From: Doryteuthis pealeii
Taxonomy: Eukaryota > Mollusca > Cephalopoda > Myopsida > Loliginidae
Assembly: GCA_023376005.1 (NCBI GenBank)
Contig: CM042176.1
Location: 10,238,351 to 10,302,350, forward strand
Direction of reading: 5' to 3'
Length of the DNA: 64,000 bases
Positions 10,922 through 21,799 of the stretch are shown piece after piece; the first letter of the stretch is position 1, and each line of letters starts with the position of its first letter. Below the pieces are notes generated by a model. That model was not told the DNA's origin, made no database searches, and worked only from the letters and a program-made list of their open reading frames with translations. Position numbers and translations under genes: made by a program.

Positions 10922-11717
10922 ATAACCAATAAGCACCCCAAATTATCAACTTAATGAAAGGTTCATATTTTAACTCGTCACGGGTAACTTCTGCTTCAAC
11001 ATTTTTGTAAACAAATGATTTTAATCAGAAGTTTATGGAGATGTTGAACTCACAATAAATTGAATAAATAGACGGTTGGTACACGTAATGGACCATATGA
11101 CTTTTAGGCACCACTTTTTGATCTCGATTAAGAAAGGACATATTTTTCATTTACACCATCAATATCCGGTTGTTTTAAGACGATTTTTAGATTTTTTAAA
11201 AATTATGAAACTAACCCCTAACCCTAATCCCTAACAAACAATCGGATATTGACGGTGTAAATGAAAAATATGTCCTTTCATAATCGAGATCAAAAAGGGG
11301 TGCCTAAAGGTAAATGGTCCCATGTAATGAAATCAAAATTCAATAGCAAAATCTTTTTTTTAAATAAATACTTTTTAATCAGAAATTTAAGAACATTTTT
11401 CTACACTTACGATGATTTAAAAAAAGACGTTTTTATACTAAAATAGTTTTTTCTTAATCAGAAGAGAAATGCAATTATGTTTATTTAAATAAAAATACAG
11501 TTTTTATTTACAAAATATTTGTATGATTATTTAAATAAAAGGATGTCGTTCAGAAATACTATCACACAATTTGTAAAATTTGTTTTTGTCAGATACAATA
11601 TAATTGCAAAAATCGTCTGTTCGTTTATTTTCAAATATTTGAAAGCGAAATTACCGGTGATGAGTTAAAATATGAACCTTTCATTAAGTTGAGGATTTGG
11701 GGTGCTTATTGGTTACT
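10922..11717. mobile_element. MITE-like element with about 70-bp inverted ends and telomere-like core
   Basis: The left end AACCAATAAGCACCCCA and following 55 bp (AACTTAATGAAAGGTTCATA) are repeated in inverse at 11648-11717. Inside, 11131-11293 is a second inverted repeat (ATCTCGATTA and AAAATATGTCCTTTC arms) around AACCCCTAACCCTAATCCCT. No coding sequence. An ORF at 11261 is an artefact. Confidence 0.8.
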
Positions 11718-11804
11718 TAGTCCGATTTATTTAATCTAAAAACGTATGATTAAAAATGCAATTTTGTGCATCATATTTTCAAAGTATCATTTGGATTTTT
11801 TGGA

Positions 11805-12345
11805 CCGTGGTCCTCATCTTTATTGTTATATACACAACGTTTCAGCTGATGTCCCCTCTGGTCTTCTTCAGGTGTTTCTTATCAGGAGCCTTCACAGAAC
11901 TTTGAACCTAATCAATTATTCAGTACACTGTGATATACTGTCCTCATTATGCTAACCATGACCGGGTACAAGTCTTAAGCGATGTTAAGTGATATACCCG
12001 GGTTAAGGGATATATTCTTGAAGCTGGTAGTTGGTATATTATCGCAGTCGTAATTGGTACATCAAAATAGTAATCCATCTGTCGTGCAGTCGTGGTGTCG
12101 TCTAGCGAGTAAAGTTAGCTTGTAGGCATTAGGTCGTCGGCTATCGAGTAAGTGTAGGTCCAACACAGTGTCGACTATTTATACATGACACTGTCCAATC
12201 AGATTATAGTGAGGGGGTACCAAGGTATTTACATATTCATTATATCATTAAGTATTCTATGTTATCGCCCATGGTCAGGATTGAATTTGCAACCTACAGA
12301 TGATTGTCACTTAGGACTGTATCAACTCAACCCCTATATCCGTTG
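11805..12345 (-). mobile_element. SINE family C, minus copy with internal insertion
   Basis: The left part (GTCCTCATCTTTATTGTTAT, then the CTTCTTCAGGTG block, to about 11995) and the right part (12225-12345, ending in the reverse of a B box) match family C. Roughly 230 bp between them (about 11998-12230) have no counterpart in other copies, and are richer in GC with repeated CGTCG/GTCGT words. Confidence 0.75.
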
Positions 12346-12430
12346 CAGCATAGTATCTTTTTTCTCATAATTTTACTTATATGGAGGGGGGTGTACAGAG
12401 TATCCATAAATTGTACGACTTAAAAAATCC

Positions 12431-13087
12431 GGACCAAGACACCATTAAGCACCCCAGATGAGACCTAGATTCAAAAGGACATGTTTTGCTTTTCACTGTT
12501 AAAATCCGGTTGTTTGTTAACAGGTGATTTTTAGACACACTTTTTTTAAATTATAAAACTATAAACAAAAGGCATGTTTTTATATCAAAGACTCTTTTTT
12601 TTATTACTTATTTCATATTGTTAATTGAATAGCAATTCTATTTTAATTATAAAACTTTTAACATTAGACACGTTTAACACGGGAATAGTTAAAGCTATAA
12701 AAAATATATTATAAGGTTATAATAATAACATTATAATAACAGCTAACCCTAACCCCTAACCCTAGCAAAATCTTTTTAAAAATAGATACTTTTTAATATA
12801 TTAACTATCTGTAGATGCACATAGAAAATAAATAAACGTCTTTCGTTTTAAGTTTTATTTTAAAATAAATAACAATATTAGTTTATCTTTAGTGCAAAAT
12901 TAATTTTTTCACATATGCTAACTACAACATGAAATAATTTTTTTATTAAAATCAAAAACTATTTTAGTACAAAAATGTGACTGGTTTTTATCGTCCGGCT
13001 GTTTTGTTTACTAACAACTGGTGAAAAGCAAATTTCAGTTCCTTTCAAAACGGATTTGGGCTGGGGTGCTTACTAGTGTCAAGGACC
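12431..13087. mobile_element. MITE-like element, GGACC...AAGCACCCCA ends
   Basis: The left end is GGACCAAGACACCATTAAGC then ACCCCA. The right end in reverse is GGTCCTTGACACTAGTAAGC then ACCCCA. The interior has AACCCTAACCCCTAACCCTA (about 12744), again telomere-like, and is otherwise AT-rich non-coding. Related ends occur at 45961-46352. Confidence 0.75.
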
Positions 13088-13136
13088 AAAAATCCTCATG
13101 ATCTCTTCAAGTGTAGATGTTAAAGTCTTGTTTTCC

Positions 13137-13326
13137 ATATATCGGGACCCAGATAGTAGAGAAAGTGTCCCCAAAATTGTAAGAAACTCTTCCTAACGAA
13201 TAAAACTCGCCCCCCCCAACAAACACTGCAACCAATGATCCCCTGAGTATGACCAGTGACATGGTTGAAACTGCTTGGGTAAAAAAAATACTGGACACTT
13301 TCTCTACCATCTGGATGCCGATATAG
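13137..13326. mobile_element. 190-bp MITE with 32-bp terminal inverted repeats
   Basis: TATATCGGGACCCAGATAGT then AGAGAAAGTGTCC on the left is matched in reverse by GGACACTTTCTCTACCATCT then GGATGCCGATATA on the right. A second copy is at about 20775-20960 and a left half at 13742-13810. No coding sequence. Confidence 0.88.
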
Positions 13327-13329
13327 TGA

Positions 13330-13655
13330 AATTATATATATATAGGTTTATATTATATATATATTATATATATATATATATATAAATTTTTATGTAAAAA
13401 TTAATTTTTATGATAAATTTTTATATAATTATATATATTATATTCTAAAATATAGTATTCTATATTATATTATATATTATATATTATATTATATATATAT
13501 TATTATATATATATTATATATATATTTATATATATATAATAAATATAAAGTTATATTTAAATTATAATAAATTATTATTATTAATATATATATATTTATA
13601 ATTAATAAATAAATTATTATTAAATAAATATAATAAATATAAAGTTATATTTAAA
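13330..13655. repeat. AT-rich low-complexity DNA
   Basis: It consists of TATATA and TATTATA runs plus a duplicated AATATAAAGTTATATTTAAA block (about 13542 and 13639). No gene. Confidence 0.85.
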
Positions 13656-14732
13656 TTATAAAGACAAATGCCTACACTTGAAGATCATAAACAAGAAATA
13701 TTGCTTGGTCTTTAACAAAATCTGCTTAAATAATAATTTTCCATATATCGGGATCCAGATAGTAGAGAAAGTGTCCTCAAAACTGCAGTAAACTCTTCTT
13801 AACGATTAAAACTCGTGTAAAAAAACAAAACAAATGAATATGTGGAAATTATTACAAAATGAGTAGATATTGAAGTTTATTTGGTAATCTGAACATTAGC
13901 TACATAAATGAGAGTAACTTCCCTTTGAGGAAGCCATTTGTTTTGATTGGCCATTTTCATTTCACTGTAAATCTACACTGAAAATACGTATTTATTTGAA
14001 TCAAAACAACTGCATTTTTTAACACAAAAATATCATAAAATGTGTTCTTAATTGTACTTGCAAATTATTTGAAATGAACTTAATTGTTATTCAGAACACG
14101 TTATGATTAGTATTATCTGTGTTATTGGACTATTGTCCTCATCTTCGTTGTTATCTGTACGTTTCGGCTGATATGCCCTCTGGCCTTCTTCAGGTATTTC
14201 TTGTCGAACTCGGGAGCCTTCTCGGACTTGTGAGCCTTCTTTTCGGATTCGGGAACTTCTTGTCGTAATTGGGAGCCATCACGGAACTTTAAACCTAACC
14301 CTTTATTCAGCCCACGGGGGTATCATGTTCTCATTCCATTAACCATAGCTGGGGTACAGGTGTTAAGCTGTGTTAATTATTATTCTATGTTTACTACTGC
14401 TCTTGATCAGGATTGGACACATGGCCTAGTGGATAAAGGAGTTAGGTTAAGACAGTTCTAAGTGACAGTTATCTCTAGACTGCAGGTTTAATCTTGTACA
14501 GATAACAATGAAGATGAGGACAATAGTCCAAATAACACAAATACTAATCATCAAGCTTCATCCCAAACATTCAGTGACATTTTATATTTTCATGTTAAAC
14601 ATGTAGTTGTATTGATTCGAACAAATTTGGGTCCTGATATATGGAAAATTATTATTTAAGCAGATTTTGTTAAAGACCAAGCAATATTTCTTGTTTATGA
14701 TCTTCAAGTGGAGGCATTCGTCTTTATAATTT
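13653..14732. mobile_element. 1.1-kb foldback element containing SINE C and MITE pieces
   Basis: The left arm (about 13653-13757, AAGACAAATGCCTACACTTG onward) is the reverse complement of 14628-14732. Between the arms lie a MITE half (13745), a TAATCTGAACATTAGCTACA segment (13888) also inverted near 14768, and SINE C sequence. It is a composite of nested insertions. Confidence 0.8.
14103..14556. mobile_element. SINE family C head-to-head pair
   Basis: Bases 14112-14400 are a minus-oriented SINE C. Bases 14403-14556 are a plus-oriented short version with a good tRNA-like head (GGCCTAGTGGATAAAGGAGT, then GCAGGTTTAATCTTG) joined straight to the tail. The outer ends TGATTAGTATT and AATACTAATCA are inverted repeats too, so the whole forms a hairpin. 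Confidence 0.75.
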
Positions 14733-14879
14733 CACTATATCAAAATGAGGTTACTCTCCTTTTATGTAGCTAATGTTCAGATTACCAATTATTTGCCTCA
14801 TTTAATACATCTCTACATAGGCACCATTAGTTACACGAAGCACATTAGGATGGTACTTTATATCTTGGTATATCTATGT

Positions 14880-15340
14880 AATATATTGTCTGATCAGTGC
14901 ACCCAAGGACCAGGCTGAATAGGAAGTGCATGGGGGTCAGGTGCAGCCTGGAAATGAAAACAGGATGTGGCCCTGACCTGACTGTTTGCACCTGGAAATG
15001 CAGGTGAATATTTGACATGATTTCGGTGCAGAAATCTGTAGGCGTAGCCCAGAGCCAATGAAAACAGCCTGCGTGGGCGAAGAGGCGTGTCTACAGAAAA
15101 AACTGCGTAGGTGTCATGAACAAAGAGGCGTGACACCGGGGGTCAGACTACAATAAAAGAAGCCCGTAGATATCGATTAGACAGACGACGATCAGGTTAG
15201 AGATCACTTAAAGAGAACTCCCGAAGGCTCAACATTGCGTAACCCTGCCAACGACTCTCAGCTGTACACAACCGGGGGTGGGGAAATCTCATCTTACATT
15301 TTCCTAAATACCAGTATTTGTGTTCTTTGACGGGTCCAGT
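14880..15340. other. GC-richer island, possible LTR or promoter remnant
   Basis: The composition differs sharply from the surroundings, with short direct repeats (GGCGTG, CCTGGAAATG twice). An AATAAA lies near 15152. It could be an LTR or an element 5' UTR. I see no protein domain. The minus-strand ORF at 15136 has no recognisable features. Confidence 0.3.
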
Positions 15341-15369
15341 GTCTAACATTTACTGTAGCATAGCCTCAT

Positions 15370-16130
15370 CAATGTTTGTGTTGCAGCAATTGTTTTCCTT
15401 TGTTGAAAAGGGTTATCTTCTCTTGTCACCAGAGCTTGCCACTAGAGGGCATTATAACCTGGCTATTTAAAAACTTTTTCATCTGGGATCTCCAGACATG
15501 CACTAGTTATGTTTGTTTGGACTTGCCTTCCAACTATAGGCTTATACATGTGCATTCAATGAGTTATATTCTACTCTGACGCACATGGTGTAATGGTTAA
15601 AGTCATGGGAAATGAACTCGTCGCCCCGAGTTCAAATCCTGGCTGTGGTAATTGCATTTCCCTTAGCGCTAATACCCTTGGGAAAGGTATGAATCATACT
15701 ATCCCTCCAGCTATGGGTAAATAGCAGGGCAGACTGAGTTCTTTAACCATGGGTAGGTAACCAGTCTAGAAGGAAAACTCTGAATTCAAACCTGTTGGAC
15801 TCCGCTTAAGAAATTGACCTTGTGTCGTATCCTGTGCGGGGAGTTGGTAAATATATATTCTACTCTATCCATGTAGAGGTGTTAGGCTCACCCGCCGTTT
15901 TATAGCCGTGAACACGTGTACCTATTAACACTCCCATGTGTCCCTGGAGATTCTTACCACGTGGCTACTGTACGAAGTGATAACCTTTTGGTGTAGGACT
16001 TTAATCTCTTAACTTTGCAAGAACTTTCTTCCTTCCTTCGGACTTTCGTCCGTTTTTTGTTGTTAAATGTTGCTCAGACAATAAAGTCTGCATTTTGTCA
16101 TCTACCTCTTTGTTGGAATTTGTTTTATAT
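15370..16130 (+). mobile_element. Possible solo LTR-like sequence, interrupted by SINE B
   Basis: After removing SINE B (15578-15853), the flanks read continuously and end in a GC-mixed segment with AATAAAG near 16080 followed by TCTACCTCTTTGTTGG. This resembles a promoter/polyA LTR unit, but I found no confirmed matching ends or primer-binding site. Confidence 0.3.
15578..15853 (+). mobile_element. SINE family B with 13-bp target-site duplication
   Basis: It has the same A box (TGGTGTAATGGTTAAAGTC), B box and body as the copy at 10266, plus the ATTGACCTTGTGTCG segment. TATATTCTACTCT occurs on both sides (15565-15577 and 15854-15866). Confidence 0.92.
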
Positions 16131-16259
16131 GACAGAAACTTACCTGCATTCAATCTTCTCTTGGGCCTGCTAATGTATTATAAGTGGTTTCAATATACTT
16201 AAGTCATAACCACCTTAATTCATAGTCCCAATAGCATCAGTGATCTTTTGCTTTAGGTT

Positions 16260-16600
16260 AGTGATGTCCCATCTAATTCAAGCAAAAGATAGACACAAAC
16301 CCTCCGCTGGCTAGCGGCTTTACTTCATCCCAAGGAAATGCTAGGGAAGTAAACCCCGAAAATAAATTAGGAGCTGAAGCCCCCAAGGTGGTGTGATGCT
16401 GAAATCCAGTGCTACCCAACAACTCCCGTGACACTATCGCTGCCAAACTGCATTGGTTCCTTACCTTTCCTTTTGGATCCCAGTGGAAGTGTGGAGAAAG
16501 GGGAATTTGCTGCTTGGGCAACAGCTTATCCTCCATATGAACCCGCCCAGGCCATGTAGTTAAAAATGAAGAAAGAAAAAGGACACTACTCCATTGTCTC
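16260..16600. repeat. Dispersed repeat, unknown class, copy 1
   Basis: About 270 bp (from GTGGTGTGATGCTGAAATCC to the GGACACTAC end) match 21945-22195. The minus strand has an 87-codon open frame here but it is broken in the other copy, so it is probably not a gene. Confidence 0.7.
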
Positions 16601-16639
16601 TTGTAGATGGAAGGATGCCAACCAGTGATGTCCTGTATC

Positions 16640-16797
16640 TTTTGTATTATTCAAACTGTTGTCCACATCTTTATTGTTATCTGTACAACATTTTGGCTGA
16701 TGTGCCCTTCTTCAGGTATTACTTGTCAGGCTCAGGAACCTTCTTGTTGAACTTGGGAGCTTTCATGGAACTTCGGAACTAACCCTTTATTTAATCC
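16640..16797 (-). mobile_element. SINE family C, tail and body only
   Basis: It matches the tail (TTTATTGTTATCTGTACAAC) and the CTTCTTCAGG/GGAGC body of other family C copies. The tRNA-like head is missing. Confidence 0.75.
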
Positions 16798-17035
16798 AAA
16801 GGGCTTTATCAACTAAAACGTTGTGTGACTTTCCACCATATGAAATTTCCAGATATTAGTGACCAGTTTTCCCCCAACATTGGTATAAATAAATTTGCTT
16901 TCCACTCAAAACTTACAATCTGTTTTGAGGCCGTTAATATGCGGTTTGAAGCCAAGCACGGACTTCCTGGTTGCTGCAAAATGTTATGAGAAGGAAGAGG
17001 ACGAAAAGGAGAAAGAAAAGGATGGGGGAGGATAT

Positions 17036-17335
17036 GGGTGGGTTGGTTTATTGATTTCAACAGCTTATCAACCCGTCTGGAGTTATGTTGTCCCTAATGG
17101 TTAGGAAGTAATATATGTTGTGTATTTATATTTATACTTTTTAGTAATTGATTTTAACAATAGGATATGGAGTTTTGGTTAGTTTTGTTTAACGACGTAT
17201 CAACCTCAGTGGGTCATTTAATGCCGACAAAGTTTTGAAATAAATTCATTTTTTAATGGATACACAATTTTTTTTTTAAAAACTCATGTTGTTCTATTCA
17301 AACCATAGACGGGACCCTAACAGGTAGTACCACTC
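17036..17335 (-). mobile_element. Two LINE/F3 3' tails in a row
   Basis: Bases 17036-17160 match the 3' end of the LINE at 19187 (GGTTTATTGATTTCAACAGC and onward). Bases 17170-17335 match the 3' part of F3 (ACGTATCAACCTCAGTGGGT, ACCCTAACAGGTAGTACCAC). Both are minus-oriented and 5'-truncated. Confidence 0.75.
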
Positions 17336-17598
17336 CAAGAATGAGGATATGAAAGAATAGGGAAGAGATGGGAGAATAAGGAAGATTGGAGGGGGAGGCA
17401 ATAGGAGAAAAGGGAGGATGGGGAGAAGACAAGAAAAATGGAGAGAAGATAGGAGGAGGATGCTGCAAAAACCTTTTTAAAAAATTGACTGGGATCAAAT
17501 GAAGCCAGTAACTTTTTAACATTAGATGAGAAGAAAAATGGATATGAAATCCAACAGTTTAAAGAAATATATATATATATATATATATAAAAAAAAAA

Positions 17599-17941
17599 AG
17601 TCAGATTGACTTACATATAGCCGATGCTAAAGCGTTTCAGTTTTAATAAAAACCATCAACAGGGCTTAATATTGATTCATACGAAACGAATGGTGTAAAA
17701 ACAAGCAAAAAGTTTGTGAGCCTTAATTTGCGATGTTTGATGGCTCAACTCCGCAACCAAAATCTAAAATTTTTCTTTCATTTCGGTTGCTAAGTTGAGA
17801 AATCTTAAACTTTTTGTTTGTTTTTACACCATTCCTTTCATATGAATCAATATTATTATATTAAGCACTGTTGATGTTTTTTTTTTTAAATTAAAACCGA
17901 AACACTTTAGCGTTAGCTATATGTAAGTCAATCTTTGACTT
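17599..17941. repeat. 343-bp foldback element
   Basis: GACTTACATATAGC and GCTATATGTAAGTC mark the arms. AAAGCGTTTCAGTTTTAAT, GGTGTAAAAACAAGCAAAAA and the GTTGCTAAGTTGAG/CTCAACTCCGCAAC pairs are also inverted. Arms are about 150 bp with scattered mismatches. Confidence 0.8.
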
Positions 17942-18055
17942 ATCATTAGATGTAAATCTGACATTCAGGATTTTCTTTTTTTTAAAAATTCATTTCCACA
18001 ACTCTTTCTCATTCATATCCTCTTAAAACATTAACTACCTTATCAATGAAAAGGA

Positions 18056-18214
18056 CATTATTTGAATAAAAATGTTTTTTTTTTTTTTTTTAATACAAAG
18101 GTTTATTTTGAATTTGTTGGTCACAGCGCCATGAAAGACCTATGAGGGATTGTAATTGGCCGGTCAGCTAATAGGTCACATACAAGCAGCCACATTCCAC
18201 AAAAGTAGTGGGCT

Positions 18215-18245
<31 letters not shown>
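18056..18245. repeat. T- and A-homopolymer-rich stretch
   Basis: A T18 run lies near 18075 and an A30 run at about 18216-18245. Such long A tracts could be old retroposon tails. No coding. Confidence 0.8.
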
Positions 18246-18247
<2 letters not shown>

Positions 18248-18775
18248 GGGTTGCAGACAGGCCAAAGGGGTTGTTTATTTCTCGCACGCTCAGGTTTTTT
18301 TTAAGAGCAGGTTAATCTTTTCTATCATATTACCATTATCTTAAAACTTGCAGCTAGTCAAAAACTCCCCCCTAGTGGAGCCCGCAAATCGACATCTGTC
18401 TCCTTATGAGACACCCAGTGAAAAAAAAGAATCAGTTCCCTTATTTCCACTTGTGGTTCTGTGGTAGGGAAATGGACGTATCCATTTTCTGATCTTCTGC
18501 AGAAAATTTAGGACTTTTTTTTTCTTCTTCAAATATATAAATTTAGTTCAGGGGTCATTGTCTGATCACTGGCTGACATACATTGAGTGCTTAGAATCTT
18601 AGTTTGCTAAAAACTTTTTTTTCTTAAATTTAAATTTTCTATCAACCATTTTAATTACGTTACAAAGGAAAATCTGATAAATAAAGTGTGTTCACAGCAA
18701 TCTTTCTAGTAGTATTGCACTTTTTGTTCTGTAATTGGTGAAATTGTCCGAACCTCTTTCCCCAGGATAAAAATG

Positions 18776-19056
18776 CACATGGAGTAATGGCTAGAGTTGT
18801 AGGAAATGGACTTAACCAGAGTTCAAATCCTAGACGAGGCTGTCTACACTTCACATAGCACTATTCCCCTTGGGAAAGGTCTACATTCACCCGCTCTCCC
18901 TCCAGCTATGAGTAAATAGCAGGGCAGACTGGACTCTTTAACCTTGGTTAGGCAACCAGTCTAGAAGGAAAACTCTGAATTCAAACCTGTTAAGCTCTGC
19001 CTAAAAAATTGACCTTGTGTCACATCCTGCTCGTGCTGAGGGGTTGGTAAATATGT
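18776..19056 (+). mobile_element. SINE family B
   Basis: A box (TGGAGTAATGGCTAGAGTT), B box (AGAGTTCAAATCC), CTCCCTCCAGCTATG body and GGTTGGTAAATATG end. The flanking ATGCAC words are a weak duplication candidate. Confidence 0.88.
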
Positions 19057-19186
19057 ATAATGCACCTGGGGTATATTTGATTTTGAAACAAGGCTCTATT
19101 TTCTACATTAAGATCTCTTCACTTTTTACATAAAACCCTCAGAATTTCATAGTATATAAGAACTAGCTGAAATTCTTGCTTACATC

Positions 19187-20535
19187 AGTTGGTTGGTTGG
19201 TTTATTAATTTTAACGGCATATCAACCCGTCCAGGGTTATATCATGCCTAGCGGTTGGGTTGTTATACATATTGTGTATTCATATATATACATTTATATT
19301 TATTATACTAATTGGTCTCAACAATGTGTTAGCATTATTGGGAATCATACTCTATGACATTGATTTGTTTCATGTCTATATTCTATGGTATAATTTTATT
19401 TCCCTCAAAAAGGAGAAAATATCCTCTATGTTAACATTTTCAAATAGGTCCTTCATATTGTTTGCTTTAAAATAATGTTTTCTGATGTGAGCAAAAAATC
19501 TGCATTCCATCAATAAGTGTTTGACTGTCAGGGGTGTTTGACATGTTTCACATTGTGGTTGTTGTTCTTGTTTGAGTATATAAGAGTGTGTTAGTTTTGT
19601 ATGACCAATGCATAATCGGGACATAATGACTTGTTCCTTTCTAGACTTCCTTAAAGTTGGTCTGCAGCCTCCCAAAGTTGGTTTGATTAGGAAGAGTTTA
19701 TTGTGGATACAGTTATTCCAGTGTTGCTGCCATTTTGTATGAAGGAATCTATTAATTTTAGGTTTCAAGTCAGTATATGGTATCTGGAACTTGTCAGGGA
19801 TTAAATCTAGAGCAGATTTAGCTGCAGAGTCAGCTCTTTCATTCCCCCTCACTCCTATATGACTTGGTATCCAGCATATAATAATCTCCTTAGAGTTAGA
19901 CATTGAGTCTAATCTATTCAGGAGCTTAATGATGAGAGGGTTTTCCAGTTTTTTTATTTCTTAATGATAGTAGGACTGAGAGCGAGTCTGAAAAGATGAT
20001 ATATTTTGTGTGTTTATTTTCAGAGATGATGTCAAGTGCTATATCTATTGCACGGGTTTCAGCTGAAAAAATGGAACTTTCGTTTGGAAGGGCTTTTCTT
20101 ACAATTTTTTTATTTAAAATAGCTGCACATGCCGTTTTGTCATTGTCCTTAGAACCATCTGTATAGATGTGGAGGTGGTTGGGGTAGCGTTCTAGAACAT
20201 TGTGGAATTTGTCTTGGTAAGTGCTAGGATGGGTTTTTGTTTTAGGAAGTTCACTTAGCTCAAGGATCACTTTGGGTTTTTTAATGATCCAAGGTGGTGT
20301 TTTTGGTATGATGGTTTTATGGATATTTGTGAGAGGAATTCTAGATTCTTTGAGGATAGGTTCCATCCGGAGACCAAAAGGTTTTATTGATTTTTCTTTT
20401 TTTTCAAAACATTTTTTGTATCCTTGGTTGAAGGTGCAGTCATAAGCTGGGTTGGATGGGCAGGATTTGAGTTTTGTGTAGTATTGCAAGGCTAGTTTTT
20501 CGCATCTTAGCTGTAGGGAGTGTTGAAGAGAAGTG
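19187..20535 (-). mobile_element. 5'-truncated LINE with RNase H domain and CCHC knuckle
   Basis: The minus strand from 20489 reads a frame with the RNase H motifs YTDGSK, SAETRA and FSDSLS. A shift near 19910 leads to WIPSHIGVRGNERADSAAK. All four catalytic positions D-E-D-D are present. After it come RLCIGHTKLTHSYIL and a C-x2-C-x7-H-x4-C knuckle (CETCQTPLTVKHLLMEC), the usual C-terminus of I/Jockey-type LINEs. The RT part is missing and the 3' end has a (CCAA)n tail near 19190. It is inactive (one frameshift, truncation). Confidence 0.9.
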
Positions 20536-20589
20536 CCTCACTGCATCTTACATCAGAGCAAATTGGTGTGTGTGTATATATATATTTTT

Positions 20590-20720
20590 GGAGGATATGT
20601 GCTTAATTGAAGACATACCTAATTTTGAAAATTAATTAGTCAATAATTAATGAATTTAGGCGGGCATATATGTTCAAATGTAAAGCTAAACAAATCGAGA
20701 AAATGTCAATCCCTGAATGT
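20590..20720 (-). repeat. Single arm of the foldback family at 32301
   Basis: ATATGTGCTTAATTGAAG, ATTAATTAG...GGCGGG and CTAAACAAATCGAGAAAA follow the same order as the left arm at 32301-32420, but no second arm is present. Confidence 0.75.
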
Positions 20721-20774
20721 TTGTTTGTTTACTTAACCTCATATGTGTGTGTGTGTATTCCGTATATTTGAACT

Positions 20775-20960
20775 TAGATGGTAGAAAAAATGCTCCCCAA
20801 ATTGCAATAAACCCTTCCTAACGAATAAAACTAGCACAAAAAAATAAAACACTGCAACCAATGATCCCCTGAGTATGACCAGTGACATGGTTGAAACCGC
20901 TTAAGTAAAAAAAAATTTAAAAAATGGGACACTTTCGCTACCATCTGGATCTCGATATAT
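20775..20960. mobile_element. MITE, second copy of the 13137 family
   Basis: It shares AACGAATAAAACT, ACACTGCAACCAATGATCCC and CTGAGTATGACCAGTGACAT with the first copy and ends GACACTTTCGCTACCATCTG. It is followed by the AAGACAAATGCCTACACTTG segment, as at 13661. Confidence 0.85.
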
Positions 20961-21133
20961 TGAAATAAAAAAGACAAATGCCTACACTTGAAGATCATAA
21001 ACACAAAATATTTCTTTATGATTTTCAGGTGCAGACATTCAAATCTTGCATACATTAGGAAGAAGTTTCAACCATTTTGTACCCTTTAACAAAGGCTGCT
21101 TAATAACTTGCTGCCAAAATACACAAATATATA

Positions 21134-21537
21134 TATTTTAACAATGGAAAGGAGTAACCCACTCGAGTTTCATCGATTGATTCTTCAGGGTTACTTTAGT
21201 TAAATTAATCGAGTTTTCGATTAATCTTAGATGTTATAAACATGCCCGTTGGAATGGGACTTAACTTTAGTAGAGGAATGCTTATTTATATTTTCGGAGA
21301 TCAGGAACGGTTTTTGTTTATTGGATTAATAATTAATAATTATAATCCAATAAACAAAAACCGTTCCCGATCTCCGAAAATATAAATAAGCATTCCTCTA
21401 CTAAAGTTAAGTCCCATTCTAACGGGCATGTTTATAACATCTAAGATTAATTGAAAACTCGATTAATTTAACTAAAGTAACCCTGAAGAATCATTCGATG
21501 AAACTCGAGTAGGTTACTCCTTTCCATTGTTAAAATA
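21134..21537. repeat. 404-bp near-perfect palindrome
   Basis: The left arm (about 21134-21327) and right arm (21344-21537) are reverse complements with only scattered mismatches, around an AT-rich centre (ATAATTAATAATTA). Segments include ACGGTTTTTGTTTATTGGAT and its reverse complement flanking the centre. No transposase or direct repeats were found. Confidence 0.92.
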
Positions 21538-21661
21538 AATTTTTGTTCTACATTGTATTGAGCACTTTGTATTTGTTTTTTCTCAACCTTAGCCTCTGGA
21601 TAATGTGCGCTTCCAACGATCGTACTCACCGGTAAGTTACTACTTATACATTTACACACAC

Positions 21662-21663
21662 AC

Positions 21664-21709
<46 letters not shown>
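21662..21709. repeat. CA and TA microsatellite
   Basis: A short (CA)n run (about 21654) is followed by an uninterrupted (TA)n run of about 46 bp. Confidence 0.9.
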
Positions 21710-21713
<4 letters not shown>

Positions 21714-21799
21714 ACTGTTGTTTAAAACTAATTATTACTAATATATATAAATTCACATCACAGAAATGATTTACCAATTATGTCTTACAAAAAAAGAGT

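Noticed and set aside
10585..10925. Overlapping 67- and 88-codon ORFs
   Set aside because: They lie within F3-associated sequence, lack domain motifs and no second copy keeps the frame.
13330..13650. Possible replication origin or centromere-type AT satellite
   Set aside because: It is simple AT low-complexity with no regular unit. No evidence for either role.
14894..15136. 80-codon minus ORF
   Set aside because: No domain or homologous copy. The GC-rich island gives longer random frames.
16273..16536. 87-codon minus ORF
   Set aside because: It lies in a dispersed repeat whose other copy is not open. No domain is seen.
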